From Saprospiraceae bacterium (lineage in GTDB: Bacteria > Bacteroidota > Bacteroidia > Chitinophagales > Saprospiraceae): DNA of 41,141 nt. Every line of letters starts with the position of its first letter. Position 1 is the first letter of the stretch. The notes under the pieces were generated by a model. That model saw nothing but the letters and a program-made list of their open reading frames with translations. It made no database searches and was not told the origin of the DNA. The stretch spans positions 1 to 41,141 of the forward strand of contig JAGOHC010000008.1 of NCBI GenBank assembly GCA_017996375.1, read 5' to 3'. Made by a program: the position numbers and the translations under genes. This document shows, one piece after another, positions 18,082 to 25,246 of the stretch.

Positions 18082-18414
18082 ATGATTAGAAGAATACTCG
18101 TTATCAGCTTTATGGTCCTTATCGGTTATGTGCAACTACAAGCGCAGAAGTGTGTGGATTGTGGTGACAAGAAGTTGCGCGCCGAATTAACCATCTACCC
18201 TAATCCTGCGGTGGACTATATCAGCCTTGAGGATGCGGATAACATCGTTCGTTATTTGGCTATCTACAACTTAGTCGGCAGACGAGTGAAAATGTTGCCC
18301 GCTTCAGAGGATGTTCGCTATCCTGTCAGCGATTTATCCACGGGAATGTATTTGGTGCAGTTGCTTGATAGCGACAGCAAAGTGATTACCACCCAACGCT
18401 TAAGCAAGCGCTAA
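18082..18414 (+). CDS. Miniature T9SS substrate: signal peptide plus C-terminal sorting domain
   Basis: The ATG at 18082 gives a clean signal peptide (MIRRILVISFMVLIGYVQLQA, cleaved before QKC) and 110 residues in all. The ~75 residues from 'LTIYPNPAVDYISLE' to 'VITTQRLSKR' form a complete type A sorting tail ('YPNPA', 'LAIYNLVGRRV', 'LSTGMYLVQLLD'). Only about 13 residues, including a CVDCGDKK Cys-x-x-Cys motif, separate the two. In the T9SS this tail directs a passenger across the outer membrane and is then normally removed by PorU. Here there is almost no passenger, so the protein may be a surface peptide, a competitor or chaperone of the secretion path, or a remnant. It lies alone between the aquaporin gene and an exported-protein gene. 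Confidence 0.8.
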   Translation: MIRRILVISFMVLIGYVQLQAQKCVDCGDKKLRAELTIYPNPAVDYISLEDADNIVRYLAIYNLVGRRVKMLPASEDVRYPVSDLSTGMYLVQLLDSDSKVITTQRLSKR

Positions 18415-18477
18415 CCAAGTCGAAACAAATAGCCCTTACCCGTTGTTGTTACCAAAATAATGTAAAAGTTGCAAATT

Positions 18478-18501
18478 CATTTTTATTTATTAATAAAAAT
18501 G
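18478..18501. repeat. AT-rich palindrome
   Basis: CATTTTTATT and AATAAAAATG pair perfectly (10 bp) around a 4-nt centre. It lies between two same-strand genes. It could be a weak transcription end for the T9SS-tail gene or a protein-binding palindrome; it has no GC-rich stem, so terminator function is doubtful. Confidence 0.5.
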
Positions 18502-18507
18502 CCTAAA

Positions 18508-18559
18508 TTGTCGTTCATACAGTAATGTAACGACAAGGTAGCTTTCATTTACCGTTACA
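18508..18559 (+). promoter_or_regulatory. Leader with two mutually exclusive hairpins
   Basis: TTGTCGTT (18508-18515) pairs with AACGACAA (18529-18536). The alternative TGTAAC (18526-18531) pairs with GTTACA (18554-18559), continued by GGTA (18537-18540) with TACC (18550-18553). The two hairpins share bases 18529-18531, so only one can form at a time. The second ends 8 nt before the ATG at 18568 and could hide the ribosome site. No known riboswitch class is recognised. Confidence 0.35.
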
Positions 18560-18567
18560 CCGTAGTT

Positions 18568-19341
18568 ATGAGATTAATACTTACATATATACTCTTGTTA
18601 GTAGCGATAGGTACAGCGTGGGCGCAAACCCATAGCGATGACGTTGCCAAAGGTATTATTTACAACCGTGAAAATACCGTAGAGCTACTGCTACATACCA
18701 ACGGCTTGTTTGGCATAGGCTATAATAAGGGTAAAATAAAAACCTACTACAAAACTACCTACTACCATATAGACTTCAGCGAGATACACCACATCAAGGA
18801 ATATCGCCAAAACCCTGACTTGCCACAATGGAATGACGGCAGCTATTCGCGCCCTTACAGCTTTGGTAAGCAAAATCGCTTTTACGTATTGCGTGCTGGT
18901 TGGGGTAAAAAAACATACCTTTCCGAAAAATCAAAAGTAAAAGGCGTAGCCATCGGATACAACTTTGAAGTCGGTGGCTCACTCGGGTTGCTCAAACCCT
19001 ACTACCTACAACTTATTCGTTTTGAAGGAAGAGAAGGCCGCCCGTATTTGTCCAACGAAAAATATAGCGACGAAAACGCATCAGTCTTTTTAGACCAATC
19101 CAGAATATACGGCGCATCTTCATTTGCTAAAGGACTTTCAGAATTGAAACCCGTACCGGGCGGACATTTCCGCGCAGGCATCCACTTTGATTGGGGTGCA
19201 TTCGACCAAGTTGCCAAAGCCTTAGAGGTGGGCGTTTTGTTGGATGTATATCCCATCGCCATACCTATTATGGTAAATGTCCCTAACCGTCCGTTTTTCG
19301 CTAACTTTTATCTAACTTTGCAGGTAGGAAAGAGAAAGTAA
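18568..19341 (+). CDS. Exported protein of unknown function, probably outer-membrane
   Basis: The product has 257 residues with a signal peptide (MRLILTYILLLVAIGTAWA before QTHSDD). The mature protein is rich in aromatic beta strands ('YYKTTYYHIDF', 'RFYVLRAGWGKK', 'GVAIGYNFEVGGSLGLLKPYYLQ', 'MVNVPNRPFFANFYLTLQVGKRK'), as expected of a barrel. I recall similar proteins encoded next to lipA in other Bacteroidota, but no function is known to me. lipA follows after 15 nt, so the two are probably co-transcribed. The leader upstream contains alternative hairpins. Confidence 0.7.
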   Translation: MRLILTYILLLVAIGTAWAQTHSDDVAKGIIYNRENTVELLLHTNGLFGIGYNKGKIKTYYKTTYYHIDFSEIHHIKEYRQNPDLPQWNDGSYSRPYSFGKQNRFYVLRAGWGKKTYLSEKSKVKGVAIGYNFEVGGSLGLLKPYYLQLIRFEGREGRPYLSNEKYSDENASVFLDQSRIYGASSFAKGLSELKPVPGGHFRAGIHFDWGAFDQVAKALEVGVLLDVYPIAIPIMVNVPNRPFFANFYLTLQVGKRK

Positions 19342-19356
19342 TTATCAGATAAGAAT

Positions 19357-20232
19357 ATGGTCGAACTACCCGTTACGGATGCTAACAACGCAAATCGCCC
19401 TCGCCGACCAGATTGGTTGCGCGTAAAATTACCTATTGGCGAAAACTACAAGAAAGTACGCTCGTTAGTAGATGAATTTCAGCTGCACACCATCTGCCAA
19501 AGCGGTAACTGCCCAAATATGGGCGAATGTTGGGGCGAAGGGACGGCTACGTATATGATTTTGGGTAACACCTGTACGCGCTCTTGCTCTTTCTGCGCCG
19601 TAAAAACCGGACGACCTACCGAATTAGATGAAGACGAACCACGCCGTGTTGCTGAAGCCATATTTCTCATGCAAGTAAAACACGCCGTCATCACTTCCGT
19701 AAACAGAGATGAGCTCAAAGACAGAGGGGCAGAAATTTGGTATCGCACTGTGCGTGCCATCAAAGAAGCATCACCTACAACAACTATCGAAACACTCATA
19801 CCCGATGTGCGGGGCACATGGGACGCATTGGAGCGCATTATAAGTGCTGGACAAGAAGTTGTTTCGCACAATATGGAAACGGTAGAACGGCTCTATCGCA
19901 AGGTGCGCCCCCAAGCTAAATATGAGCGCAGCTTGGAGCAGATACAGCGCACTAAAACATACGGCAAACGCACCAAATCGGGCATCATGGTAGGCTTAGG
20001 CGAAACCGATGCAGAGGTATATCAAATAATGGACGATCTGCTGGCACATGGCTGCGACGTACTCACTATCGGGCAATATCTCCAACCTACAAAAATGCAC
20101 TTAGCAGTAGAGGCGTTTATCCATCCTGATAAGTTTGCAGAGTATAAAACCGTAGGGTTAGAAAAAGGGTTCAACTTCGTTGAAAGTGGCGCGTTGGTGC
20201 GTTCTTCTTATCATGCTGAGCGACACATTTAA
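19357..20232 (+). CDS. lipA: Lipoyl synthase
   Basis: The product has 291 residues. Cys47, Cys52 and Cys58 (C-x4-C-x5-C) bind the auxiliary, sacrificed iron-sulphur cluster. Cys73, Cys77 and Cys80 (CTRSCSFC) bind the radical-SAM cluster. The conserved C-terminal RSSYHA is present ('[12 protein letters not shown]'), whose Ser ligates the auxiliary cluster. LipA inserts two sulphurs into octanoyl groups on E2 and GcvH proteins to make lipoyl cofactor. lipB is not in the window. The next gene begins only 6 nt after the stop, so co-transcription is likely. Confidence 0.98.
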   Translation: MVELPVTDANNANRPRRPDWLRVKLPIGENYKKVRSLVDEFQLHTICQSGNCPNMGECWGEGTATYMILGNTCTRSCSFCAVKTGRPTELDEDEPRRVAEAIFLMQVKHAVITSVNRDELKDRGAEIWYRTVRAIKEASPTTTIETLIPDVRGTWDALERIISAGQEVVSHNMETVERLYRKVRPQAKYERSLEQIQRTKTYGKRTKSGIMVGLGETDAEVYQIMDDLLAHGCDVLTIGQYLQPTKMHLAVEAFIHPDKFAEYKTVGLEKGFNFVESGALVRSSYHAERHI

Positions 20233-20238
20233 CACAAC

Positions 20239-20931
20239 ATGGCAATTCCCTTTTGGAAAAAAGCAATCAGCTACTACGTTCCGCAAACACTTGTAACAAC
20301 AAAAAGCAAGCTAAATAACCAGCTCAAAATAACACTCATTCAAGGGCGATTACAACTCGAAGCCGGCAATGCCGTGTACTCCTACGATGAGCGATACGAC
20401 AACTTTTATCGCACCTTTCAGCAACTCGATTTACAACATGCCAACTTCGAAAACGTACTATTGTTGGGCTTAGGCTTGGGCAGTATTCCGTATATGTTGG
20501 AGCGTTTTTTTTTGAAAAAATATCACTACTCCATTGTTGAAATTGATGAGGTAGTCATACAACTCGCGCAAAAGTACAGCCTCCCACGCATCCAATCGCC
20601 AATGCAATTATTTTGTGATGACGCAATCGCTTTTGTCGAAGCAGATACTGCCCGATACGATATGGTGATATGCGACCTTTTCATAGACGATGTGGTGCCA
20701 CTACAAGCCGAGCAAACTGCCTTTCTGTATGCATTACAACAACGGCTTTCGCCGAAGGGTTTATTATTATATAACCGCCTATCAATGCGCCCCGAAGATA
20801 TTTCAGCTACACGCCAATTTTACCAACAAATATTCAAAAAAATATTCCCCCATGCTACCTATTGCGATACCGATACGAATTGGATATTGATGAATACAAA
20901 TAATTACGTAACTTCGTCCCGACAATCCTGA
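20239..20931 (+). CDS. Spermidine-synthase-like class I methyltransferase-fold protein
   Basis: The product has 230 residues. 'VLLLGLGLGSIPYML' is the glycine-rich SAM/dcSAM loop, 'YSIVEIDEVVIQLAQKY' ends strand 2 with the acidic ribose contact, and 'DMVICDLFID' holds the post-strand-4 aspartate seen in spermidine-synthase folds. The small N-terminal beta domain of true SpeE enzymes is short here. I see no SAM decarboxylase gene nearby. It may therefore be a methyltransferase of unknown substrate rather than a polyamine enzyme. It follows lipA by 6 nt. Confidence 0.75.
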   Translation: MAIPFWKKAISYYVPQTLVTTKSKLNNQLKITLIQGRLQLEAGNAVYSYDERYDNFYRTFQQLDLQHANFENVLLLGLGLGSIPYMLERFFLKKYHYSIVEIDEVVIQLAQKYSLPRIQSPMQLFCDDAIAFVEADTARYDMVICDLFIDDVVPLQAEQTAFLYALQQRLSPKGLLLYNRLSMRPEDISATRQFYQQIFKKIFPHATYCDTDTNWILMNTNNYVTSSRQS

Positions 20932-21001
20932 CGAATAAAATATACGCAAAAGCGTTTACACATACTTATATCAATATACTAAATCATACGATAAATTTTC
21001 C

Positions 21002-21604
21002 ATGTTTACAATTAACATATACCTGCGTTTTGCCCTCATCATTTTGTCTTTAGTCGGAGGAGTGATATTAGCTTTCACAGTTGGCTTTTGGTATGCCCTG
21101 CCAATACTGCTCGTGGGCATTGTGTTGTTGGTGGGATACATCCTACTCGGAACAGTGCAATCGGCTGCCGAATTGCTTAACAGCGATATGAACGTGGACG
21201 CTGCCGAAAAACGCCTCTCCCTCACCCTAAAACCCGAGTGGTTGTTCTACCTCAACCGTTCATATTATTATATGCTGAAAGGGACGATTGCCACCATGCG
21301 TAAAGATACCAACGCAGCCGAAGAGATGCTCAATAAAGCCCTGCAAACAGGCTTTCAGAGTGATGACGAACGCGCCGGCGCATACCTGCAACTCATCAGT
21401 ATCAACATCAATAAAGGCAAATGGCAACAAGCGCAACTGCTGTACAACAAGTGCAAAGAATTGAACATCAAACAATCAATGTTGAAGGAGCAGATGAAGC
21501 AAATAGACCAAGCCTTCAAAAATAAAGGTGCTATGCAGATACCCGCCAATCGCGCACAAATGATGGCATTTAGCGGCAAACGCCGCCGCCCGCCGATGCG
21601 GTAG
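21002..21604 (+). CDS. Membrane protein with TPR-like cytoplasmic domain
   Basis: The product has 200 residues. Two membrane helices (about 8-28 and 31-50) are followed by a soluble helical region of paired helices with TPR-like spacing ('AAEEMLNKALQTGFQSDDERAGAYLQLISININKGKWQQAQLLYNKCKEL'). The C-terminus is basic (GKRRRPPMR). TPR domains bind other proteins; the partner is unknown. The gene is 70 nt from the methyltransferase-like gene and convergent with pdxH, with a ~190-nt gap that shows no strong terminator. Confidence 0.7.
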   Translation: MFTINIYLRFALIILSLVGGVILAFTVGFWYALPILLVGIVLLVGYILLGTVQSAAELLNSDMNVDAAEKRLSLTLKPEWLFYLNRSYYYMLKGTIATMRKDTNAAEEMLNKALQTGFQSDDERAGAYLQLISININKGKWQQAQLLYNKCKELNIKQSMLKEQMKQIDQAFKNKGAMQIPANRAQMMAFSGKRRRPPMR

Positions 21605-21798
21605 GAGGGGCAAAAAGCCCAATATATTCATTTATAGCAATGTTTTTGTACACACTATTCTCTGCCAACGCAGGTATCTTATGGCGGGTGGCGTAATAGT
21701 TATATCTACTAATGTCTTTTATTTGCAATTTGTTACATTTAACCTTGCACCATAAAAACATCATTTATTAGCTTTCGCCACGAATACTTTTCATACCA

Positions 21799-22452
21799 TT
21801 ACGGGGATAAGCGAGCTATTTCCCAACGCTTATCCGCTGTTATTTGATAGCGGAGGCGGTCGTGCAAACGGCTACTGCGTCCTTGCCAAAATTCGATAGT
21901 ATGCGGCTGCACACAATAGCCGCCCCAGTTAGGTGGTAAGGGTAGCACTTCCTGTTGTGCATATTGTGTAGTTAAAGCAGCAGCGTTATCCTCCAAAATA
22001 CTACGGTCGGGAATGATGCTGCTCTGCGCCGATGCCCAAGCACCTATCTGACTCCCTTTCGGGCGACTTTGAAAATAGGCTTCCGCCGTCGTGCGGTCGG
22101 TCATAACTGCCGTACCTTCAATGCGTACTTGCCGTTGCAGTGGTGCCCAAAAAAATACCAAAGCCACTTCCGAATTTTGCGCTATTTCATCACCTTTGCG
22201 GCTGTCATAATTTGTGTAAAACGTAAACCCTTCGTGCGTAAATTCTTTGAGTAAAACAATGCGAGCAGAAGGCTTCCCGTCAGGGGTGCAGGTAGCGAGC
22301 GTCATGGCATTTGGCTCGAGTGTGTCTGATTGTAGTGCTTCTTGAAACCAAACATCAAACTGCAAAATAGGGTCGGCGTGTACGTCTGTGATGTCCAATT
22401 TTTTTGCACTGTAATCTTGTCGGAGTTGTGCGATGCGGTCGTTGTGTGTCAT
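21799..22452 (-). CDS. pdxH: Pyridoxine/pyridoxamine 5'-phosphate oxidase
   Basis: The product has 217 residues, the normal PdxH length. Conserved FMN-binding and substrate blocks are visible: 'NAMTLATCTPDGKPSARIVLLKEF', 'FYTNYDSRKGDEIAQN', 'FFWAPLQRQVRIEG', 'SRPKGSQIGAWAS' and the C-terminal 'WGGYCVQPHTIEFWQGRSSRLHDR…W'. The enzyme oxidises pyridoxine or pyridoxamine 5'-phosphate to pyridoxal 5'-phosphate with FMN and oxygen, implying at least some life with oxygen. It is the last gene of a minus-strand TraB/prfC/pdxH cluster, starting 17 nt after prfC. No other vitamin B6 gene is near. Confidence 0.96.
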   Translation of the reverse strand: MTHNDRIAQLRQDYSAKKLDITDVHADPILQFDVWFQEALQSDTLEPNAMTLATCTPDGKPSARIVLLKEFTHEGFTFYTNYDSRKGDEIAQNSEVALVFFWAPLQRQVRIEGTAVMTDRTTAEAYFQSRPKGSQIGAWASAQSSIIPDRSILEDNAAALTTQYAQQEVLPLPPNWGGYCVQPHTIEFWQGRSSRLHDRLRYQITADKRWEIARLSP

Positions 22453-22469
22453 ATTAAAATAAAGATAAA

Positions 22470-24050
22470 TTATACTTCACTCGTAAAATGAAATTGCACT
22501 TTCGGAAAATTTTCTTGCGCCATTTTCAATGCCCATGCCGACTCTGCGAGGAATACCAACTGCCCGTCTTTATCGGTGGCAATATCGCGGTTGCGCCGTT
22601 CTTCCAACTCCTTCAAAGCCTTTGGGTCATCGCTGCTCAACCAGCAGGCTTTGTGCAAATTTACCGGTTCGTAATCGCAAGATGCGCCGTACTCGTGTTG
22701 CAAGCGATATTGTATTACTTCAAATTGTAATGCGCCAACTGTACCGATTATTTTGCGCCCGTTAAAACTGCGTGTAAAGAGTTGTGCCACACCTTCGTCC
22801 ATGAGTTGCTCCAGTCCTTTTGCTAACTGTTTTGATTTGAGCGGGTCGGTATTATTCACATAGCGGAATTGCTCCGGCGAAAAACTTGGTATGCCTTTAA
22901 AATGTAACATTTCACCTTCGGTTAGTGTGTCGCCAATTTTGAAATTGCCGGAATCGTACAAGCCTACAATATCGCCGGGGAAGGCTTCGTCAATGATAGA
23001 TTTTTTGTCTGCCATAAAAGCAGTCGGATTGGAGAAGCGCATATTTTTATTTTGGCGCACGTGCAAGTAGTTCGTGTTGCGTTCAAACGTTCCTGAACAG
23101 ATGCGTAAAAAAGCGATGCGGTCGCGGTGCTTCGGATCCATGTTGGCATGAATCTTAAACACGAAGCCCGAAAATTTATCTTCGGTGGGCTGCACCAACC
23201 GTTCTTCGGTGATGCGTGGCAATGGCGAAGGCGCAATTTCAATAAAGCAATCCAATAATTCTTTTACGCCAAAATTATTAACGGCACTCCCAAAAAACAC
23301 AGGGGATATTTTTCTGGTTTGATAGTCAGTGGCTGCAAATTTTGGATATACAGTTTCTACTATTTCGAGGTTGTCGCGCAGTTCCTTAGTGGCGCGTTCG
23401 CCGATGCGCTGTTGGAGTTCTTGGCTGTGTACATCGGTAAAAACTTCTACCTCCTCATCGTCTTGCTTACCGTGTGGGCGAAACAAACTCAGTTTTTGTT
23501 CATATAAATTATATACGCCTTGCAGTTGCGAGCCCATACCTATTGGCAGGCTCAAAGGGCAAACCTTCAAGCCGAGTTTTTCTTCTATTTCGTCCAGTAG
23601 GTCAAAACAGTCCAACCCTTCCCTATCCAATTTATTGATAAAAACGATGATGGGGGTATTTCGCATACGACTCACTTGCACTAACTTTTCCGTTTGGCTT
23701 TCTACACCTTTTGCAACGTCAATCACTACAATTACGCTATCTACGGCGGTGAGGGTGCGGTAAGTATCTTCGGCAAAATCTTGGTGACCGGGCGTATCTA
23801 AAATATTTATTTTTAAATGTTTATATTCAAAAGCCATGACCGATGTTGCAACTGAGATACCGCGTTGTCGCTCAATTTCCATAAAGTCAGACGTCGCGTG
23901 ACGTTTTATCTTGTTTGATTTCACCGCGCCGGCAATTTGAATGGCACCACCGAACAGCAAGAGTTTTTCGGTAAGGGTTGTTTTTCCGGCATCGGGGTGA
24001 CTGATAATACCAAAGGTTTTGCGCTTGGCAATTTCCTCAGTTAAAAGCAT
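22470..24050 (-). CDS. prfC: Peptide chain release factor 3
   Basis: The product has 526 residues, the usual RF3 size. GTPase motifs are G1 'SHPDAGKTT' (residues 17-25), G3 'DTPGHQDF' and G4 'NKLD'. 'RQRGISV' in switch I and the RF3-specific long domains II and III ('[22 protein letters not shown]') separate it from EF-G and from LepA. RF3 removes RF1/RF2 from the ribosome after termination and takes part in post-peptidyl quality control. It lies between the TraB/GumN gene (18 nt) and pdxH (17 nt), so the three probably form an operon. Confidence 0.97.
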   Translation of the reverse strand: MLLTEEIAKRKTFGIISHPDAGKTTLTEKLLLFGGAIQIAGAVKSNKIKRHATSDFMEIERQRGISVATSVMAFEYKHLKINILDTPGHQDFAEDTYRTLTAVDSVIVVIDVAKGVESQTEKLVQVSRMRNTPIIVFINKLDREGLDCFDLLDEIEEKLGLKVCPLSLPIGMGSQLQGVYNLYEQKLSLFRPHGKQDDEEVEVFTDVHSQELQQRIGERATKELRDNLEIVETVYPKFAATDYQTRKISPVFFGSAVNNFGVKELLDCFIEIAPSPLPRITEERLVQPTEDKFSGFVFKIHANMDPKHRDRIAFLRICSGTFERNTNYLHVRQNKNMRFSNPTAFMADKKSIIDEAFPGDIVGLYDSGNFKIGDTLTEGEMLHFKGIPSFSPEQFRYVNNTDPLKSKQLAKGLEQLMDEGVAQLFTRSFNGRKIIGTVGALQFEVIQYRLQHEYGASCDYEPVNLHKACWLSSDDPKALKELEERRNRDIATDKDGQLVFLAESAWALKMAQENFPKVQFHFTSEV

Positions 24051-24068
24051 ATTGTTTATCTTGTTTAA

Positions 24069-24989
24069 TTATTTATTTTTGATAGGCGTTACTACGTAAC
24101 CTTGTTTTCGTAAGAGGGAAATTACGCCATCTGCGCCCCCCAAGTGCCCAGCACCTACGGCGATAAAAGTAGCTTGCTCGCTGATGAGTTGTTCGATTTT
24201 TGGAATCCAATTCCGGTTGCGATTCGTCAGCAGTAAATGTTCGTATTCCGCAATATCTGATTCGTTTTGCATTACAGAAACCATTGCCTCAATATTTTGC
24301 GTTTTGTATAATTTTACTACATATTCTAAGTCGCTTTCTTTGTTCTCTCCTCGAATACTCTTCATCAACATTTGCGCTTGCGCTTTATACGGGATACTGT
24401 CAAACAGGCGTAATTGAAAGGCAGCTGTTTCTAAACCATAAGTTTTCATTTTTTTGCTTTTTGCCTTTTCCATCAACTCAAGCTCATAGGATTTCGTGCC
24501 GCCAGTTTCGCCACCCATCATCATAGACGGGTCAATGTCCGTCATCATTGATAACAACATAGGTTTCATACGTTGTAAGAACATTAGCGGCACCCCCATG
24601 GTATTAAAGAAACTATCCACTTGCATATATTCGTCGGTAGTCAATAAATCTTTAAGGGTAGTATCGCCGTTCATCATCATGCCAGTCATCATGCCAGTAA
24701 GCATACTCATGTCGCTCATCTCGTTCATGTCAATTTCAAAAGCAATTTGCTTGCAGGCATCAAAAGCCTTTTGGGTTGGTGGATATAAAAAATAATCTTT
24801 CTCATCAATCAAATGGATTGTGCCATATAGGAACGAAGGTTGCGAAATACCCTTGCCGGATATTTGCCAAAGCAGACTATTGCTATCTGTGGCGGGTTGC
24901 AAAAAAGCCTTCTGACTGGTTTTGCATTGCCAAAACAACACTATGCTACAACAAGCCAAAAGAGTATAAATACTATTACGAAAATGCAT
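24069..24989 (-). CDS. TraB/GumN family protein, methionine-rich
   Basis: The product has 306 residues with a hydrophobic N-terminus and 'FWQC' near residue 22, which may be a non-standard lipobox. The two family signatures are present: 'SFLYGTIHLI' near the N-terminus and 'FIAVGAGHLGGADGVISLLRKQGY' at the end; these are the GxxH-type motifs of the TraB/GumN (TIKI) hydrolase/protease-like fold. Between them are dense methionine clusters ('MSDMSMLTGMMTGMMMNG' and 'MLLSMMTDIDPSMMMGG'), which I recall in milder form in Bacteroidota members. It probably acts in the periplasm. It is the first gene of the cluster with prfC and pdxH. The substrate is unknown. Confidence 0.85.
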   Translation of the reverse strand: MHFRNSIYTLLACCSIVLFWQCKTSQKAFLQPATDSNSLLWQISGKGISQPSFLYGTIHLIDEKDYFLYPPTQKAFDACKQIAFEIDMNEMSDMSMLTGMMTGMMMNGDTTLKDLLTTDEYMQVDSFFNTMGVPLMFLQRMKPMLLSMMTDIDPSMMMGGETGGTKSYELELMEKAKSKKMKTYGLETAAFQLRLFDSIPYKAQAQMLMKSIRGENKESDLEYVVKLYKTQNIEAMVSVMQNESDIAEYEHLLLTNRNRNWIPKIEQLISEQATFIAVGAGHLGGADGVISLLRKQGYVVTPIKNK

Positions 24990-25018
24990 ATTTTTTAAGT
25001 TTAATCAACGTTAAGCTA

Positions 25019-25026
25019 CAAAGGTA
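25019..25026 (-). promoter_or_regulatory. Candidate -7 element for the TraB/prfC/pdxH operon
   Basis: On the minus strand this reads TACCTTTG, an exact TAnnTTTG match, 30 nt from the TraB/GumN start. A near copy (TACCTTTT) lies 10 nt upstream of it. No -33 element at 19-21 nt is evident. Confidence 0.4.
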
Positions 25027-25209
25027 TAAAAAGGTATAATCAAAATGAGGAAAATCAACGTTGCTATAGCGATAATTGATAACGCTACGCGGTGTGGAGT
25101 TATTTAAATGGTAATCGTCTAAAAACAAAATTTACCTACTAAGCCTCCAGATGGAAACATTATCCCTCGAAAACACGTCATTTGCCACCCACATTTCGGA
25201 ATATCTCAC

Positions 25210-25217
25210 TAATTTTG
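25210..25217 (+). promoter_or_regulatory. Candidate -7 element for the BNR-repeat protein
   Basis: TAATTTTG is an exact TAnnTTTG match. A TTTG lies 25 nt upstream, somewhat too far for a standard -33. Transcription would begin near 25224, just before the ATG at 25247 and after the in-frame ATG at 25151, so it supports the shorter protein. Confidence 0.4.
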
Positions 25218-25246
25218 GGCATTATAAAACAACTAACGTGCTCATT

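Noticed and set aside
25151..25246. Upstream ATG extension of the BNR protein
   Set aside because: It adds 32 non-signal residues before a good signal peptide and would start upstream of the predicted transcription start.
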